NCBI GenBank assembly: GCA_949126835.1
Contig: CASBPS010000188.1
Span: 1,589,001-1,653,000 of the forward strand
From: Anisus vortex
Taxonomy: Eukaryota; Mollusca; Gastropoda; Planorbidae
Direction of reading: 5' to 3'
DNA: 64,000 nt
Part shown: one piece after another, positions 31,720 through 48,268 of the stretch
How the letters are laid out: each line of letters opens with the position of its first letter
Position numbering within the stretch: position 1 is the first letter of the stretch
Program-made: the position numbers and the translations under genes
The notes under the pieces: generated by a model
What the model saw: only the letters and a program-made list of their open reading frames with translations
Database searches by the model: none
Told to the model about the DNA's origin: nothing

Positions 31720-34363
31720 ATGAATGCATCTATTCTAACATTCTATACATATCTCACTTCACGTTCCATTAATCCATCTATTCTAGCATTCTATACATAT
31801 CTCACTTCTTGTTCCATGAATCGCATCATCTATTCTAACATTCTATACATATTTCACTTCACGTTTAATAAATCACATCATTTATTCTAACATTCTATAC
31901 ATATCTCTCTTTATGTTCCATGAATCCATCTATTCTAACATTCTATACATATCCCACTTCACATCCATGATTCCATCTATTCTAACATTCTATACATATC
32001 TCACTTCATGTTCCATTAATCGCATCATCTATTCTAACATTCTATACATATCTAAATTCACGTTAATTGAATCACATCATCTATTCTAACATTCTATACA
32101 TATCTCACTTCACGTTCCATGAATCACATCACCTATCCTAACATTCCATACATATCTCTTATTACGTCTCATGTATCATATCATCTATTCTAACATTCTA
32201 TACTCATCTCAATTCACGTTCCATAAATCACATCATCTATTCTAACATTCTATACATGTCTCACTTCACGTTCCATGAATCATATCATCTATTCTAACTT
32301 TCTATACATATCTCACTTTACGTTACATAAATCCATCTAGTCTAACATTCTATACATATCTCTCTTCATGTTCCATGAATCCATCTATTCTAACATTCTA
32401 TACATATCTCACTTCACGTTCCATGAATCATATTATCTATTCTAACATTCCAAACATATCTCACTTCACGTTCCATGAATCGCATCATCTATTCTAACAT
32501 TCTATACATATCTCACTTCACGTTCTATTAATCACATCATCTATTCTAACATTCTATACATATCTCACTTCACATTCCATGAATCACATCATCTATTCTA
32601 ACATTCTATACCTATCTCACTTTATCTTCCATTAATCCATCTATTCTAACATTCTATACATATCTCACTTCACGTTCCATGAATCGCATCATCTATTCTA
32701 ACATTCTATACATATCTCACTTCACATTTAATGAATCACATCAACTATTCTAACATTATATACATATCTCTCTTCATGTTCCATGAATCCATCTACTCTT
32801 ACATTCTATACATATCTCACTTCACGTTCCATGAATCACATCATCTATTCGAACATTCTATACATATCTCACTTCACGTTCCAAAAATCACACCATTCTA
32901 ACCTTCTATACATATCTCACTTCACGTTCCATGAATAACATCATCTATTCTAATATTCTATACATATCTCACTTCACGTTCCATGAATCACATCATCTAT
33001 TCTAACATTCAATACACATCTCACTTCACGTTCCATGAATCACGTCATCTATTATAACATTCTATACATATCTCACTTCACGTTCCATGAATCCATCTAT
33101 TCTAACAATCTATACATATTTCACTTCACGTTCCATGAATCACATCATGTATTCTAATATTCTATACATATCTCACTTCACGTTTCATGAATCATATCAT
33201 CTATTCTAACATTCTATACATATCTCACTTCAGGTTCCATGAATCACATCATTTATTCTAAAATTCTATACATATCTCACTTCAAGTTCCATGAATCACA
33301 TCATCTATTCTAACATTCTATACATATCTCACTTCACGTTTTATTAATCACATCATCTATTCTAACATTCTATTCATATCTCACTTCACGTTCAATGAAT
33401 CACATCATCTATTCTAACATTACATACATATCTTACTTCACGTTCCAAAAATCACACCATTCTAACCTTCTATACATATCTTACTTCACGTTCCATGAAT
33501 CACATCATCTATTCTAACGATCTATACATATCTCACTTCACGTTCCATGAATCACATCATCTATTATATCATTCTATACATAACTCACTTCACGTTCCAG
33601 GAATCCATCTATTCTAACGATCTATACATATTTCACTTCACGTTCCATGAATCACATCATGTATTCTAATATTCTATACATATCTCACTTCACGTTCCAT
33701 GAATCACACCATCTATCCTTACATTCCATACATATCTCACATTACTTCCATGTATCACATCATCTATTCTAACATTCTATACTCATCTCACTTCACGTTC
33801 CATGAATCACATCATCTATTCTAACATTCCATGCATATCTCACTTCACGTTCCATGAATCACATCATATATTCTAACATTCTATACATATTTTACTTCAC
33901 GTTCCATGAATCACATCACTTATTCTAACTTTCTATACATATCTCACTTTACGTTCCATGAATCCATCTATTCTAACATTCTATACATATAACACTTCAC
34001 GTCCATGATTCCATCTATTCTAACATTCTATACATATTTCACTTCACGTTCCATGAATCACATCATGTATTCTAATATTCTATACATATCTCACTTCACG
34101 TTCCATGAATCACACCATCTATCCTTACATTCCATACATATCTCACATTACTTCCATGTATCACATCATCTATTCTAACATTCTATACTCATCTCACTTC
34201 ACGTTCCATGAATCACATCGTCAATTCCAACATTCTATACATGTCTCACTTTACGTTCCATGAATCACATCATATATTCTAACATTCTATACATATTTTA
34301 CTTCACGTTCCATGAATCACATCATCTCTTCTAGCTTTCTATACATATCTCACTTCACGTTCC
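31720..34363 (+). repeat. HOR unit, 53-monomer type, 2,644 bp
   Basis: The length equals 2,696 minus 52. The missing monomer is in the extra block at about 33,525, where the CTAACGATC monomer runs straight into CATATCTCACTTCACG, skipping the usual CATGTCTCACTTCAGG monomer junction. A CATTACATACATATC variant near 33,419 is private to this copy. Confidence 0.85.
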
Positions 34364-36754
34364 ATGAATCCATCTATTCTAATATTCTATACATATCTCA
34401 CTTCACGTTCCATTAATCCATCTATTCTAACATTCTATACATATCTCACTTCTATTTCCATGAATCGCATCATCTATTCTAACATTCTATACATATCTCA
34501 CTTCACGTTTAATAAATCACATCATTTATTCTATAATTATATACATATCTCTCTTTATGTTCCATGAATCCATCTATTCTAACATTCTATACATATCCCA
34601 CTTCACGTCCATGATTCCATCTATTCTAACATTCTATACATATCTCACTTCATGTTCCATTAATCGCATCATCTATTCTAACAATCTATACATATCTCAC
34701 TTCACGTTAATTGAATCACATCATCTATTCTAACATTCTATACATATCTCACTTCACGTTCCATGAATCACACCACCTATCCTAACATTCCATACATATC
34801 TCACATTACGTTCCATGTATTACATCATCTATTATAACATTCTATACTCATCTCTCTTTACGTTCCATAAATCACATCATCTATTCTAACATTCTATACA
34901 TGTCTCACTTCACGTTCCATGAATCATATCATCTATTCTAACTTTCTATACATATCTCACTTTACGTTCCATAAATCCATCTAGTCTAACATTCTATACA
35001 TATCTCTCTTCATGTTCCATGAATCCATCTATTCTAACATTCTATACATATCTCACTTCACGTTCCATGAATCATATCATCTATTCTAACATTCCATACA
35101 TATCTCACTTCACGTTCCATAAATCGCATCATCTATTCTAACATTCTATACATATCTCACTTCACGTTCTATTAATCACATCATCTATTCTAACATTCTA
35201 TACAATCTCACTTCACATTCCATGAAACACATCATCTATTCTAACATTCTATACCTATCTCACTTTACCTTCCATTAATCCATCTATTCTAACATTCTAT
35301 ACATATCTCACTTCACGTTCCATGAATCGCATCATCTATTATAACATTCTATACATATCTCACTTCACATTTAATGAATCACATCAACTATTCTAACATT
35401 ATATACATATCTCTCTTCATGTTCCATGAATCCATCTACTCTTACATTCTATACATATCTCACTTCACGTTCCATGAATCACATCATCTATTCGAACATT
35501 CTATACATATCTCACTTCACGTTCCAAAAATCACACCATTCTAACCTTCTATACATATCTCACTTCACGTTCCATGAATAACATCATCTATTCTAATATT
35601 CTATACATATCTCACTTCACGTTCCATGAATCACATCATCTATTCTAACATTCTATACACATCTCACTTCACGTTCCATGAATCACGTCATCTATTATAA
35701 CATTCTATACATATCTCACTTCACGTTCCATGAATCCATCTATTCTAACAATCTATACATATTTCACTTCACGTTCCATGAATCACATCATGTATTCTAA
35801 TATTCTATACATATCTCACTTCACGTTTCATGAATCATATCATCTATTCTAACATTCTATACATATCTCACTTCAGGTTCCATGAATCACATCATTTATT
35901 CTAAAATTCTATACATATCTCACTTCAAGTTCCATGAATCACATCATCTATTCTAACATTCTATACATATCTCACTTCACGTTTTATTAATCACATCATC
36001 TATTCTAACATTCTATTCATATCTCACTTCACGTTCAATGAATCACATCATGTATTCTAATATTCTATACATATCTCACTTCACGTTCCATGAATCACAC
36101 CATCTATCCTTACATTCCATACATATCTCACATTACTTCCATGTATCACATCATCTATTCTAACATTCTATACTCATCTCACTTCACGTTCCATGAATCA
36201 CATCATCTATTCTAACATTCCATGCATATCTCACTTCACGTTCCATGAATCACATCATATATTCTAACATTCTATACATATTTTACTTCACGTTCCATGA
36301 ATCACATCACTTATTCTAACTTTCTATACATATCTCACTTTACGTTCCATAAATCCATCTATTCTAACATTCTATACATATAACACTTCACGTCCATGAT
36401 TCCATCTATTCTAACATTCTATACATATTTCACTTCACGTTCCATGAATCACATCATGTATTCTAATATTCTATACATATCTCACTTCACGTTCCATGAA
36501 TCACACCATCTATCCTTACATTCCATACATATCTCACATTACTTCCATGTATCACATCATCTATTCTAACATTCTATACTCATCTCACTTCACGTTCCAT
36601 GAATCACATCATCAATTCCAACCTTCTATACATGTCTCACTTTACGTTCCATGAATCACATCATATATTCTAACATTCTATACATATTTTACTTCACGTT
36701 CCATGAATCACATCATCTCTTCTAACTTTCTATACATATCTCACTTCACGTTCC
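34364..36754 (+). repeat. HOR unit, 47-monomer type, 2,391 bp
   Basis: The full 47-monomer order is present. The length is one base below 2,392, explained by a one-base deletion in CTATACAATCTCAC near 35,203. The six-monomer block is absent: the GTTCAATGAAT monomer (33) is followed directly by CACATCATGTATTC (34). Confidence 0.88.
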
Positions 36755-38997
36755 ATGAATCCATCTATTCTAATATTCTATACATATCTCACTTCACGTT
36801 CCATTAATCCATCTATTCTAACATTCTATACATATCTCACTTCTATTTCCATGAATCGCATCATCTATTCTAACATTCTATACATATCTCACTTCACGTT
36901 TAATAAATCACATCATTTATTCTATAATTCTATACATATCTCTCTTTATGTTCCATGAATCCATCTATTCTAACATTCTATACATATCCCACTTCACGTC
37001 CATGATTCCATCTATTCTAACATTCTATACATATCTCACTTCATGTTCCATTAATCGCATCATCTATTCTAACATTCTATACATATCTCACTTCACGTTA
37101 ATTTAATCACATCATCTATTCTAACATTCTATACATATCTCACTTCACGTTCCATGAATCACACCACCTATCCTAACATTCCATACATATCTCACATTAC
37201 GTTCCATAAATCCATCTAGTCTAACATTCTATACATATCTCTCTTCATGTTCCATGAATAACATCATCTATTCTAATATTCTATACATATCTCACTTCAC
37301 GTTCCATGAATCACATCATCTATTCTAACATTCTATACACATCTCACTTCACGTTCCATGAATCACGTCATCTATTATAACATTCTATACATATCTCACT
37401 TCACGTTCCATGAATCCATCTATTCTAACAATCTATACATATTTCACTTCACGTTCCATGAATCACATCATGTATTCTAATATTCTATACATATCTCACT
37501 TCACGTTTCATGAATCATATCATCTATTCTAACATTCTATACATATCTCACTTCAGGTTCCATGAATCACATCATTTATTCTAAAATTCTATACATATCT
37601 CACTTCAAGTTCCATGAATCACATCATCTATTCTAACATTCTATACATATCTCACTTCACGTTTTATTAATCACATCATCTATTCTAACATTCTATTCAT
37701 ATCTCACTTCACGTTCAATGAATCACATCATCTATTCTAACATTGTATACATATCTCACTTCACGTTCCATGAATCACACCATCTATCCTAACATTCCAT
37801 ACATATCTCACATTACTTCCATGTATCACATCATTTATTCTAACATTCTATACTCATCTCACTTCACGTTCCATGAATCACATCATCTATTCTAACATTC
37901 TATGCATATCTCACTTCACGTTCCATGAATCACATCATCAAATTTAACATTCTATACATGTCTCACTTCACGTTCCATGAATCACATCACTTATTCTAAC
38001 TTTCTATACATATCTCACTTTACGTTCCATGAATCTATCTATTCTAACATTCTATACATATCCCACTTCACGTCCATGATTCTATCTATTCTAACATTCT
38101 ATACATATCTCAATTCATGTTCCATTAATCGCATCATCTATTCTAACATTCTATACATATCTCACTTCACGTTTTATTAATCACATCATCTATTCTAACA
38201 TTCTATTCATATCTCACTTCACGTTCAATGAATCACATCATCTATTCTAACATTCTATACTCATCTCACTTCAAGTTCCATGAATCACATCATATATTCT
38301 AACATTCTATACATATTTTACTTCACGTTCCATGAATCACATCACTTTTTCTAACTTTCTATACATATCTCACTTTACGTTCCATGAATCCATCTATTCT
38401 ATTATTCTATACATATCCCACTTCACGTCCATGATTCCATCTATTCTAACATTCTATACATATTTCACTTCACGTTCCATGAATCACATCATGTATTCTA
38501 ATATTCTATACATATCTCACTTCACGTTCCATGAATCACACCATCTATCCTTACATTCCATACATATCTCACATTACTTCCATGTATCACATCATCTATT
38601 CTAACATTCTATACTCATCTCACTTCACGTTCCATGAATCACATCATCTATTCTAACATTCTATGCATATCTAACTTCACGTTCCATGAATCACATCATA
38701 TATTCTAACATTCTATACATATCTCACTTCACGTTAAATGAATCACATCATCTATTCTAACATTCTATACATATCTCACTTCACGTTCCATAAATCACAC
38801 CATCTATTCTAACATTTCATAAATATATCACTTCACGTTCTATGAATCACATCATCAATTCCAACATTCTATACATGTCTCACTTTACGTTCCATGAATC
38901 ACATCATATATTCTAACATTCTATACATATTTTACTTCACGTTCCATGAAACACATCATCTCTTCTAGCTTACTATACATATCTCACTTCACGTTCC
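36755..38997 (+). repeat. Rearranged HOR unit, 2,243 bp
   Basis: Monomers 1-9 are followed by a junction at about 37,200 that skips to monomer 13 (CCATCTAGTC). A second junction at about 37,255 joins monomer 13 directly to monomer 25 (GAATAACATC). The right half uses the alternative tail cassette (CATTGTATAC, CTATCCTAAC) from about 37,740. It is a deletion-bearing unit formed by exchange between non-equivalent monomers. Confidence 0.8.
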
Positions 38998-39363
38998 ATG
39001 AATCCATCTATTCTAACATTCTATACATATCTCACTTCACGTTCCATTAATCCATCTATTCTAGCATTCTATACATATCTCACTTCTTGTTCCATGAATC
39101 GCATCATCTATTCTAACATTCTATACATATCTCACTTCACGTTTAATAAATCACATCATTTATTCTAACATTCTATACATATCTCTCTTTATGTTCCATG
39201 AATCCATCTATTATAACATTCTATACATATCTCACTTCACGTTCCATGAATCCATCTATTCTAACAATCTATACATATTTCACTTCACGTTCCATGAATC
39301 ACATCATGTATTCTAATATTCTATACATATCTCACTTCACGTTTCATGAATCATATCATCTAT

Positions 39364-41557
39364 TCTAACATTCTATACATATCTCACTTCAGGTTCCATG
39401 AATCACATCATTTATTCTAAAATTCTATACATATCTCACTTCAAGTTCCATGAATCACATCATCTATTCTAACATTCTATACATATCTCACTTCATGTTT
39501 TATTAATCACATCATCTATTCTAACATTCTATTCATATCTCACTTCACGTTCAATGAATCACATCATCTATTCTAACATTGTATACATATCTCACTTCAC
39601 GTTCCATGAATCACACCATCTATCCTAACATTCCATACATATCTCACATTACTTCCATGTATCACATCATTTATTCTAACATTCTATACTCATCTCACTT
39701 CATGTTCCATGAATCACATCATCTATTCTAACATTCTATGCATCTCTCACTTCACGTTCCATGAATCACATCATCAATTTTAACATTCTATACATGTCTC
39801 ACTTCACGTTCCATGAATCACATCACTTATTCTAACTTTCTATACATATCTCACTTTACGTTCCATGAATCTATCTATTCTAACATTCTATACATATCCC
39901 ACTTCACGTCCATGATTCTATCTATTCTAACATTCTATACATATCTCACTTCATGTTCCATTAATCGCATCATCTATTCTAACATTCTATACATATCTCA
40001 CTTCACGTTTTATTAATCACATCATCTATTCTAACATTCTATTCATATCTCACTTCACGTTCAATGAATCACATCATCTATTCTAACATTGTATACATAT
40101 CTCACTTCACGTTCCATGAATCACACCATCTATCCTAACATTCCATACATATCTCACATTACTTCCATGTATCACATCATTTATTCTAACATTCTATACT
40201 CATCTCACTTCACGTTCCATGAATCACATCATATATTCTAACATTCTATACATATTTTACTTCACGTTCCATGAATCACATCACTTATTCTAACTTTCTA
40301 TACATATCTCACTTTACGTTCCATGAATCCATCTATTCTATTATTCTATACATATCCCACTTCACGTCCATGATTCCATCTATTCTAACATTCTATACAT
40401 ATTTCACTTCACGTTCCATGAATCACATCATGTATTCTAATATTCTATACATATCTCACTTCACGTTCCATGAATCACACCATCTATCCTTACATTCCAT
40501 ACATATCTCACATTACTTCCATGTATCACATCATCTATTCTAACATTCTATACTCATCTCACTTCACGTTCCATGAATCACATCATCTATTCTAACATTC
40601 TATGCATATCTAACTTCACGTTCCATGAATCACATCATATATTCTAACATTCTATACATATCTCACTTCACGTTAAATGAATCACATCATCTATTCTAAC
40701 ATTCTATACATATCTCACTTCACGTTCCATAAATCACACCATCTATTCTAACATTTCATAAATATATCACTTCACGTTCCATGAATCACATCATCAATTC
40801 CAACATTCTATACATGTCTCACTTTACGTTCCATGAATCACATCATATATTCTAACATTCTATACATATTTTACTTCACGTTCCATGAATCACATCATCT
40901 CTTCTAGCTTACTATACATATCTCACTTCACGTTCCATGAATCCATCTATTCTAACATTCTATACATATCTCACTTCACGTTCCATTAATCCATCTATTC
41001 TAGCATTCTATACATATCTCACTTCTTGTTCCATGAATCGCATCATCTATTCTAACATTCTATACATATCTCACTTCACGTTTAATAAATCACAACATTT
41101 ATTCTAACATTCTATACATATCTCTCTTTATGTTCCATGAATCCATCTATTCTAACATTCTATACATATCCCACTTCACATCCATGATTCCATCTATTCT
41201 AACATTCTATACATATCTCACTTCATGTTCCATTAATCGCATCATCTATTCTAACATTCTATACATATCTCACTTCACGTTAATTGAATCACATCATCTA
41301 TTCTAACATTCTATACATATCTCACTTCACGTTCCATGAATCACATCACCTATCCTAACATTCCATACATATCTCTTATTACGTTCCATGTATCATATCA
41401 TCTATTCTAACATTCTATACTCATCTCACTTCACGTTCCATAAATCACATCATCTATTCTAACATTCTATACATGTCTCACTTCACGTTCCATGAATCAT
41501 ATCATCTATTCTAACTTTCTATACATATCTCACTTTACGTTCCATAAATCCATCTAG
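39364..41557 (+). repeat. 2,194-bp tandem duplication, copy 1
   Basis: CTTCAGGTTC occurs at 39,387 and 41,581. HOR-phase starts at 38,998, 40,937 and 43,131 are 1,939 and 2,194 bp apart. Copy 1 starts after an ATTCTAAC/AGTCTAAC mismatch at 39,363/41,557. The unit carries two CACATCACTTATTC monomers 458 bp apart and a CTAGCTTACTATAC variant, which together mark this local family. Confidence 0.88.
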
Positions 41558-43751
41558 TCTAACATTCTATACATATCTCACTTCAGGTTCCATGAATCAC
41601 ATCATTTATTCTAAAATTCTATACATATCTCACTTCAAGTTCCATGAATCACATCATCTATTCTAACATTCTATACATATCTCACTTCACGTTTTATTAA
41701 TCACATCATCTATTCTAACATTCTATTCATATCTCACTTCACGTTCAATGAATCACATCATCTATTCTAACATTGTATACATATCTCACTTCACGTTCCA
41801 TGAATCACACCATCTATCCTAACATTCCATACATATCTCACATTACTTCCATGTATCACATCATTTATTCTAACATTCTATACTCATCTCACTTCACGTT
41901 CCATGAATCACATCATCTATTCTAACATTCTATGCATATCTCACTTCACGTTCCATGAATCACATCATCAATTTTAACATTCTATACATGTCTCACTTCA
42001 CGTTCCATGAATCACATCACTTATTCTAACTTTCTATACATATCTCACTTTACGTTCCATGAATCTATCTATTCTAACATTCTATACATATCCCACTTCA
42101 CGTCCATGATTCTATCTATTCTAACATTCTATACATATCTCACTTCATGTTCCATTAATCGCATCATCTATTCTAACATTCTATACATATCTCACTTCAC
42201 GTTTTATTAATCACATTATCTATTCTAACATTCTATTCATATCTCACTTCACGTTCAATGAATCACATCATCTATTCTAACATTGTATACATATCTCACT
42301 TCACGTTCCATGAATCACACCATCTATCCTAACATTCCATACATATCTCACATTACTTCCATGTATCACATCATTTATTCTAACATTCTATACTCATCTC
42401 ACTTCACGTTCCATGAATCACATCATATATTCTAACATTCTATACATATTTTACTTCACGTTCCATGAATCACATCACTTATTCTAACTTTCTATACATA
42501 TCTCACTTTACGTTCCATGAATCCATCTATTCTATTATTCTATACATATCCCACTTCACGTCCATGATTCCATCTATTCTAACATTCTATACATATTTCA
42601 CTTCACGTTCCATGAATCACATCATGTATTCTAATATTCTATACATATCTCACTTCACGTTCCATGAATCACACCATCTATCCTTACATTCCATACATAT
42701 CTCACATTACTTCCATGTATCACATCATCTATTCTAACATTCTATACTCATCTCACTTCACGTTCCATGAATCACATCATCTATTCTAACATTCTATGCA
42801 TATCTAACTTCACGTTCCATGAATCACATCATATATTCTAACATTCTATACATATCTCACTTCACGTTAAATGAATCACATCATCTATTCTAACATTCTA
42901 TACATATCTCACTTCACGTTCCATAAATCACACCATCTATTCTAACATTTCATAAATATATCACTTCACGTTCCATGAATCACATCATCAATTCCAACAT
43001 TCTATACATGTCTCACTTTACGTTCCATGAATCACATCATATATTCTAACATTCTATACATATTTTACTTCACGTTCCATGAATCACATCATCTCTTCTA
43101 GCTTACTATACATATCTCACTTCACGTTCCATGAATCCATCTATTCTAACATTCTATACATATCTCACTTCACGTTCCATTAATCCATCTATTCTAGCAT
43201 TCTATACATATCTCACTTCTTGTTCCATGAATCGCATCATCTATTCTAACATTCTATACATATCTCACTTCACGTTTAATAAATCACATCATTTATTCTA
43301 ACATTCTATACATATCTCTCTTTATGTTCCATGAATCCATCTATTCTAACATTCTATACATATCCCACTTCACATCCATGATTCCATCTATTCTAACATT
43401 CTATACATATCTCACTTCATGTTCCATTAATCGCATCATCTATTCTAACATTCTATACATATCTCACTTCACGTTAATTGAATCACATCATCTATTCTAA
43501 CATTCTATACATATCTCACTTCACGTTCCATGAATCACATCACCTATCCTAACATTCCATACATATCTCTTATTACGTTCCATGTATCATATCATCTATT
43601 CTAACATTCTATACTCATCTCACTTCACGTTCCATAAATCACATCATCTATTCTAACATTCTCTACATGTCTCACTTCACGTTCCATGAATCATATCATC
43701 TATTCTAACTTTCTATACATATCTCACTTTACGTTCCATAAATCCATCTAG
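41558..43751 (+). repeat. 2,194-bp tandem duplication, copy 2
   Basis: Copy 2 of the preceding unit keeps the same order and variants. The match ends near 43,770, where CTCTCTTCATG follows CTAGTCTAAC, whereas copy 1 has CTCACTTCAGG at the equivalent place (about 41,577-41,587). That marks the join between monomer 13 and monomer 30 created by the duplication. Confidence 0.88.
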
Positions 43752-45774
43752 TCTAACATTCTATACATATCTCTCTTCATGTTCCATGAATCCATCTATT
43801 CTAACATTCTATACATATCTCACTTCACGTTCCATGAATCATATCATCTATTCTAACATTCCATACATATCTCACTTCACGTTCCATGAATCGCATCATC
43901 TATTCTAACATTCTATACATATCTCACTTTACGTTCTTTTAATCACATCATCTATTCTAACATTCTATACATATCTCACTTCACATTCCATGAATCACAT
44001 CATCTATTCTAACATTCTATACCTATCTCACTTTATCTTCCATTAATCCATCTATTCTAACATTCTATACATATCTCACTTCACGTTCCATGAATCGCAT
44101 CATCTATTCTAACATTCTATACATATCTCACTTCACATTTAATGAATCACATTAACTATTCTAACATTATATACATATCTCTCTTCATGTTCCATGAATC
44201 CATCTACTCTTACATTCTATACATATCTCACTTCACGTTCCATGAATCACATCATCTATTCGAACATTCTATACATATCTCACTTCACGTTCCAAAAATC
44301 ACACCATTCTAACCTTCTATACATATCTCACTTCACGTTCCATGAATAACATCATCTATTCTAATATTCTATACATATCTCACTTCACGTTCCATGAATC
44401 ACATCATCTATTCTAACATTCTATACACATCTCACTTCACGTTCCATGAATCACGTCATCTATTATAACATTCTATACATATCTCACTTCACGTTCCATG
44501 AATCCATCTATTCTAACAATCTATACATATTTCACTTCACGTTGCATGAATCACATCATGTATTCTAATATTCTATACATATCTCACTTCACGTTTCATG
44601 AATCATATCATCTATTCTAACATTCTATACATATCTCACTTCAGGTTCCATGAATCACATCATTTATTCTAAAATTCTATACATATCTCACTTCAAGTTC
44701 CATGAATCACATCATCTATTCTAACATTCTATACATATCTCACTTCACGTTTTATTAATTACATCATCTATTCTAACATTCTATTCATATCTCACTTCAC
44801 GTTCAATGAATCACATCATCTATTCTAACATTGTATACATATCTTACTTCACGTTCCAAAAATCACACCATTCTAACCTTCTATACATATCTTACTTCAC
44901 GTTCCATGAATCACATCATCTATTCTAACGATCTATACATGTCTCACTTCAGGTTCCATGAATCACATCATCTATTCTAATATTCTATACATATCTCACT
45001 TCACGTTCCATGAATCACATCATCTATTATAACATTCTATACATAACTCACTTCACGTTCCAGGAATCCATCTATTCTAACGATCTATACATATTTCACT
45101 TCACGTTCCATGAATCACATCATCTATCCTTACATTCCATACATATCTTACATTACTTCCATGTATCACATCATCTATTCTAACATTCTATACTCATCTC
45201 ACTTCACGTTCCATGAATCACATCATCTATTCTAACATTCCATGCATATCTCACTTCACGTTCTATGAATCACATCATATATTCTAACATTCTATACATA
45301 TTTTACTTCACGTTCCATGAATCACATCACTTATTCTAACTTTCTATACATATCTCACTTTACGTTCCATGAATCCATCTATTCTAACATTCTATACATA
45401 TAACACTTCACGTCCATGATTCCATCTATTCTAACATTCTATACATATTTCACTTCACGTTCCATGAATCACATCATGTATTCTAATATTCTATACATAT
45501 CTCACTTCACGTTCCATGAATCACACCATCTATCCTTACATTCCATACATATCTCACATTACTTCCATGTATCACATCATCTATTCTAACATTCTATACT
45601 CATCTCACTTCACGTTACATGAATCACATCATCAATTCCAACATTCTATACATGTCTCACTTTACGTTCCATGAATCACATCATATATTCTAACATTCTA
45701 TACATATTTTACTTCACGTTCCATGAATCACATCATCTCTTCTAGCTTTCTATACATATCTCACTTCACGTTCC
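43131..45774 (+). repeat. HOR unit, 53-monomer type, 2,644 bp
   Basis: The length equals 2,696 minus 52. The missing monomer is at about 45,118-45,125, where CACATCAT joins CTATCCTTAC, fusing HOR positions 34 and 35. The six-monomer block is present at about 44,812-45,110. This is the last 53-type unit; all full units to its right are of the 47 type. Confidence 0.85.
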
Positions 45775-48268
45775 ATGAATCCATCTATTCTAATATTCTA
45801 TACATATCTCACTTCACGTTCCATTAATCCATCTATTCTAACATTCTATACATATCTCACTTCTTTTTCCATGAATCGCATCATCTATTCTAACATTCTA
45901 TACATATCTCACTTCACGTTTAATAAATCACATCATTTATTCTATAATTCTATACATATCTCTCTTTATGTTCCATGAATCCATCTATTCTAACATTCTA
46001 TACATATCCCACTTCACGTCCATGATTCCATCTATTCTAACATTCTATACATATCTCACTTCATGTTCCATTAATCGCATCATCTATTCTAACATTCTAT
46101 ACATATCTCACTTCACGTTAATTGAATCACATCATCTATTCTAACATTCTATACATATCTCACTTCACGTTCCATGAATCACACCACCTATTCTAACATT
46201 CTATACATATCTCACTTCATGTTCCATTAATCGCATCATCTATTCTAACATTCTATACATATCTCACTTCACGTTAATTGAATCACATCATCTATTCTAA
46301 CATTCTATACATATCTCACTTCACGTTCCATGAATCACACCACCTATTCTAACATTCTAAACTCATCTCTCTTCACGTTCCATAAATCACATCATCTATT
46401 CTAACATTCTATACATGTCTCACTTCACGTTCCATGAATCATATCATCTATTCTAACTTTCTATACATATCTCACTTTACGTTCCATAAATCCATCTAGT
46501 CTAACATTCTATACATATCTCTCTTCATGTTCCATGAATCCATCTATTCCAACATTCTATACATATCTCACTTCACGTTCCATGAATCATATCATCTATT
46601 CTAACATTCCATACATATCTCACTTCACGTTCCATGAATCGCATCATCTAATCTAACATTCTATACATATCTCACTTCACGTTCTATTAATCACATCATC
46701 TATTCTAACATTCTATACATATCTCACTTCACATTCCATGAAACACATCATCTATTCTAACATTCTATACCTATCTCACTTTACCTTCCCTTAATCCATC
46801 TATTCTAACATTCTATACATATCTCACTTCACGTTCCATGAATCGCATCATCTATTATAACATTCTATACATATCTCACTTCACATTTAATGAATCACAT
46901 CAACTATTCTAACATTATATACATATCTCTCTTCATGTTCCATGAATCCATCTACTCTTACATTCTATACATATCTCACTTCACGTTCCATGAATCACAT
47001 CATCTATTCGAACATTCTATACATATCTCACTTCACGTTCCAAATTCACACCATTCTAACCTTCTATACATATCTCACTTCAATTTCCATGAATAACATC
47101 ATCTATTCTAATATTCTATACATATCTCAATTCACGTTCCATGAATCACATCATCTATTCTAACATTCTATACACATCTCACTTCACGTTCCATGAATCA
47201 CGTCATCTATTATAACATTCTATACATATCTCACTTCACGTTCCATGAATCCATCTATTCTAACAATCTATACATATTTCATTTCACGTTCCATGAATCA
47301 CATCATGTATTCTAATATTCTATACATATCTCACTTCACGTTTCATGAATCATATCATCTATTCTAACATTCTATACATATCTCACTTCAGGTTCCATGA
47401 ATCACATAATTTATTCTAAAATTCTATACATATCTCACTTCAAGTTCCATGAATCACATCATCTATTCTAACATTCTATACATATCTCACTTCACGTTTT
47501 ATTAATCACATCATCTATTCTAACATTCTATTCATATCTCACTTCACGTTCAATGAATCACATCATGTATTCTAATATTCTATACATATCTCACTTCACG
47601 TTCCATGAATCACACCATCTATCCTTACATTCCATACATATCTCACATTACTTCCATGTATCACATCATCTATTCTAACATTCTATACTCATCTCACTTC
47701 ACGTTCCATGAATCACATCATCTATTCTAACATTCCATGCATATCTCACTTCACGTTCCATGAATCACATCATATATTCTAACATTCTATACATATTTTA
47801 CTTCACGTTCCATGAATCACATCACTTATTCTAACTTTCTATACATATCTCACTTTACGTTCCATGAATCCATCTATTCTAACATTCTATACATATAACA
47901 CTTCACGTCCATGATTCCATCTATTCTAACATTCTATAATATTTCACTTCACGTTCCATGAATCACATCATGTATTCTAATATTCTATACATATCTCACT
48001 TCACGTTCCATGAATCACACCATCTATCCTTACATTCCATACATATCTCACATTACTTCCATGTATCACATCATCTATTCTAACATTCTATACTCATCTC
48101 ACTTCACGTTCCATGAATCACATCATCAATTCCAACATTCTATACATGTCTCACTTTACGTTCCATGAATCACATCATATATTCTAACATTCTATACATA
48201 TTTTACTTCACGTTCCATGAATCACATCATCTCTTCTAGCTTTCTATACATATCTCACTTCACGTTCC
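45775..48268 (+). repeat. HOR unit, 47-monomer type with local changes, 2,494 bp
   Basis: The length is accounted for as 2,392 + 156 (three-monomer local duplication) - 52 (fusion of monomers 9 and 10 at about 46,350) - 1 (CCAAATTCAC near 47,040) - 1 (CTATAATATTTC near 47,936). The CCAAATTCAC and ATATTTCATTTCACG variants are shared only with the next unit, making the two sister copies. Confidence 0.88.
46035..46346 (+). repeat. Local 156-bp duplication (three monomers)
   Basis: TTCATGTTCCATTAATCGC occurs at 46,060 and 46,216, exactly 3 x 52 bp apart, followed both times by a GTTAATTGAAT monomer and a CACACCACC monomer. Only one such set is present in the neighbouring units, so this is a private expansion of the 45,775 unit. 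Boundaries are approximate to within one monomer. Confidence 0.85.
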
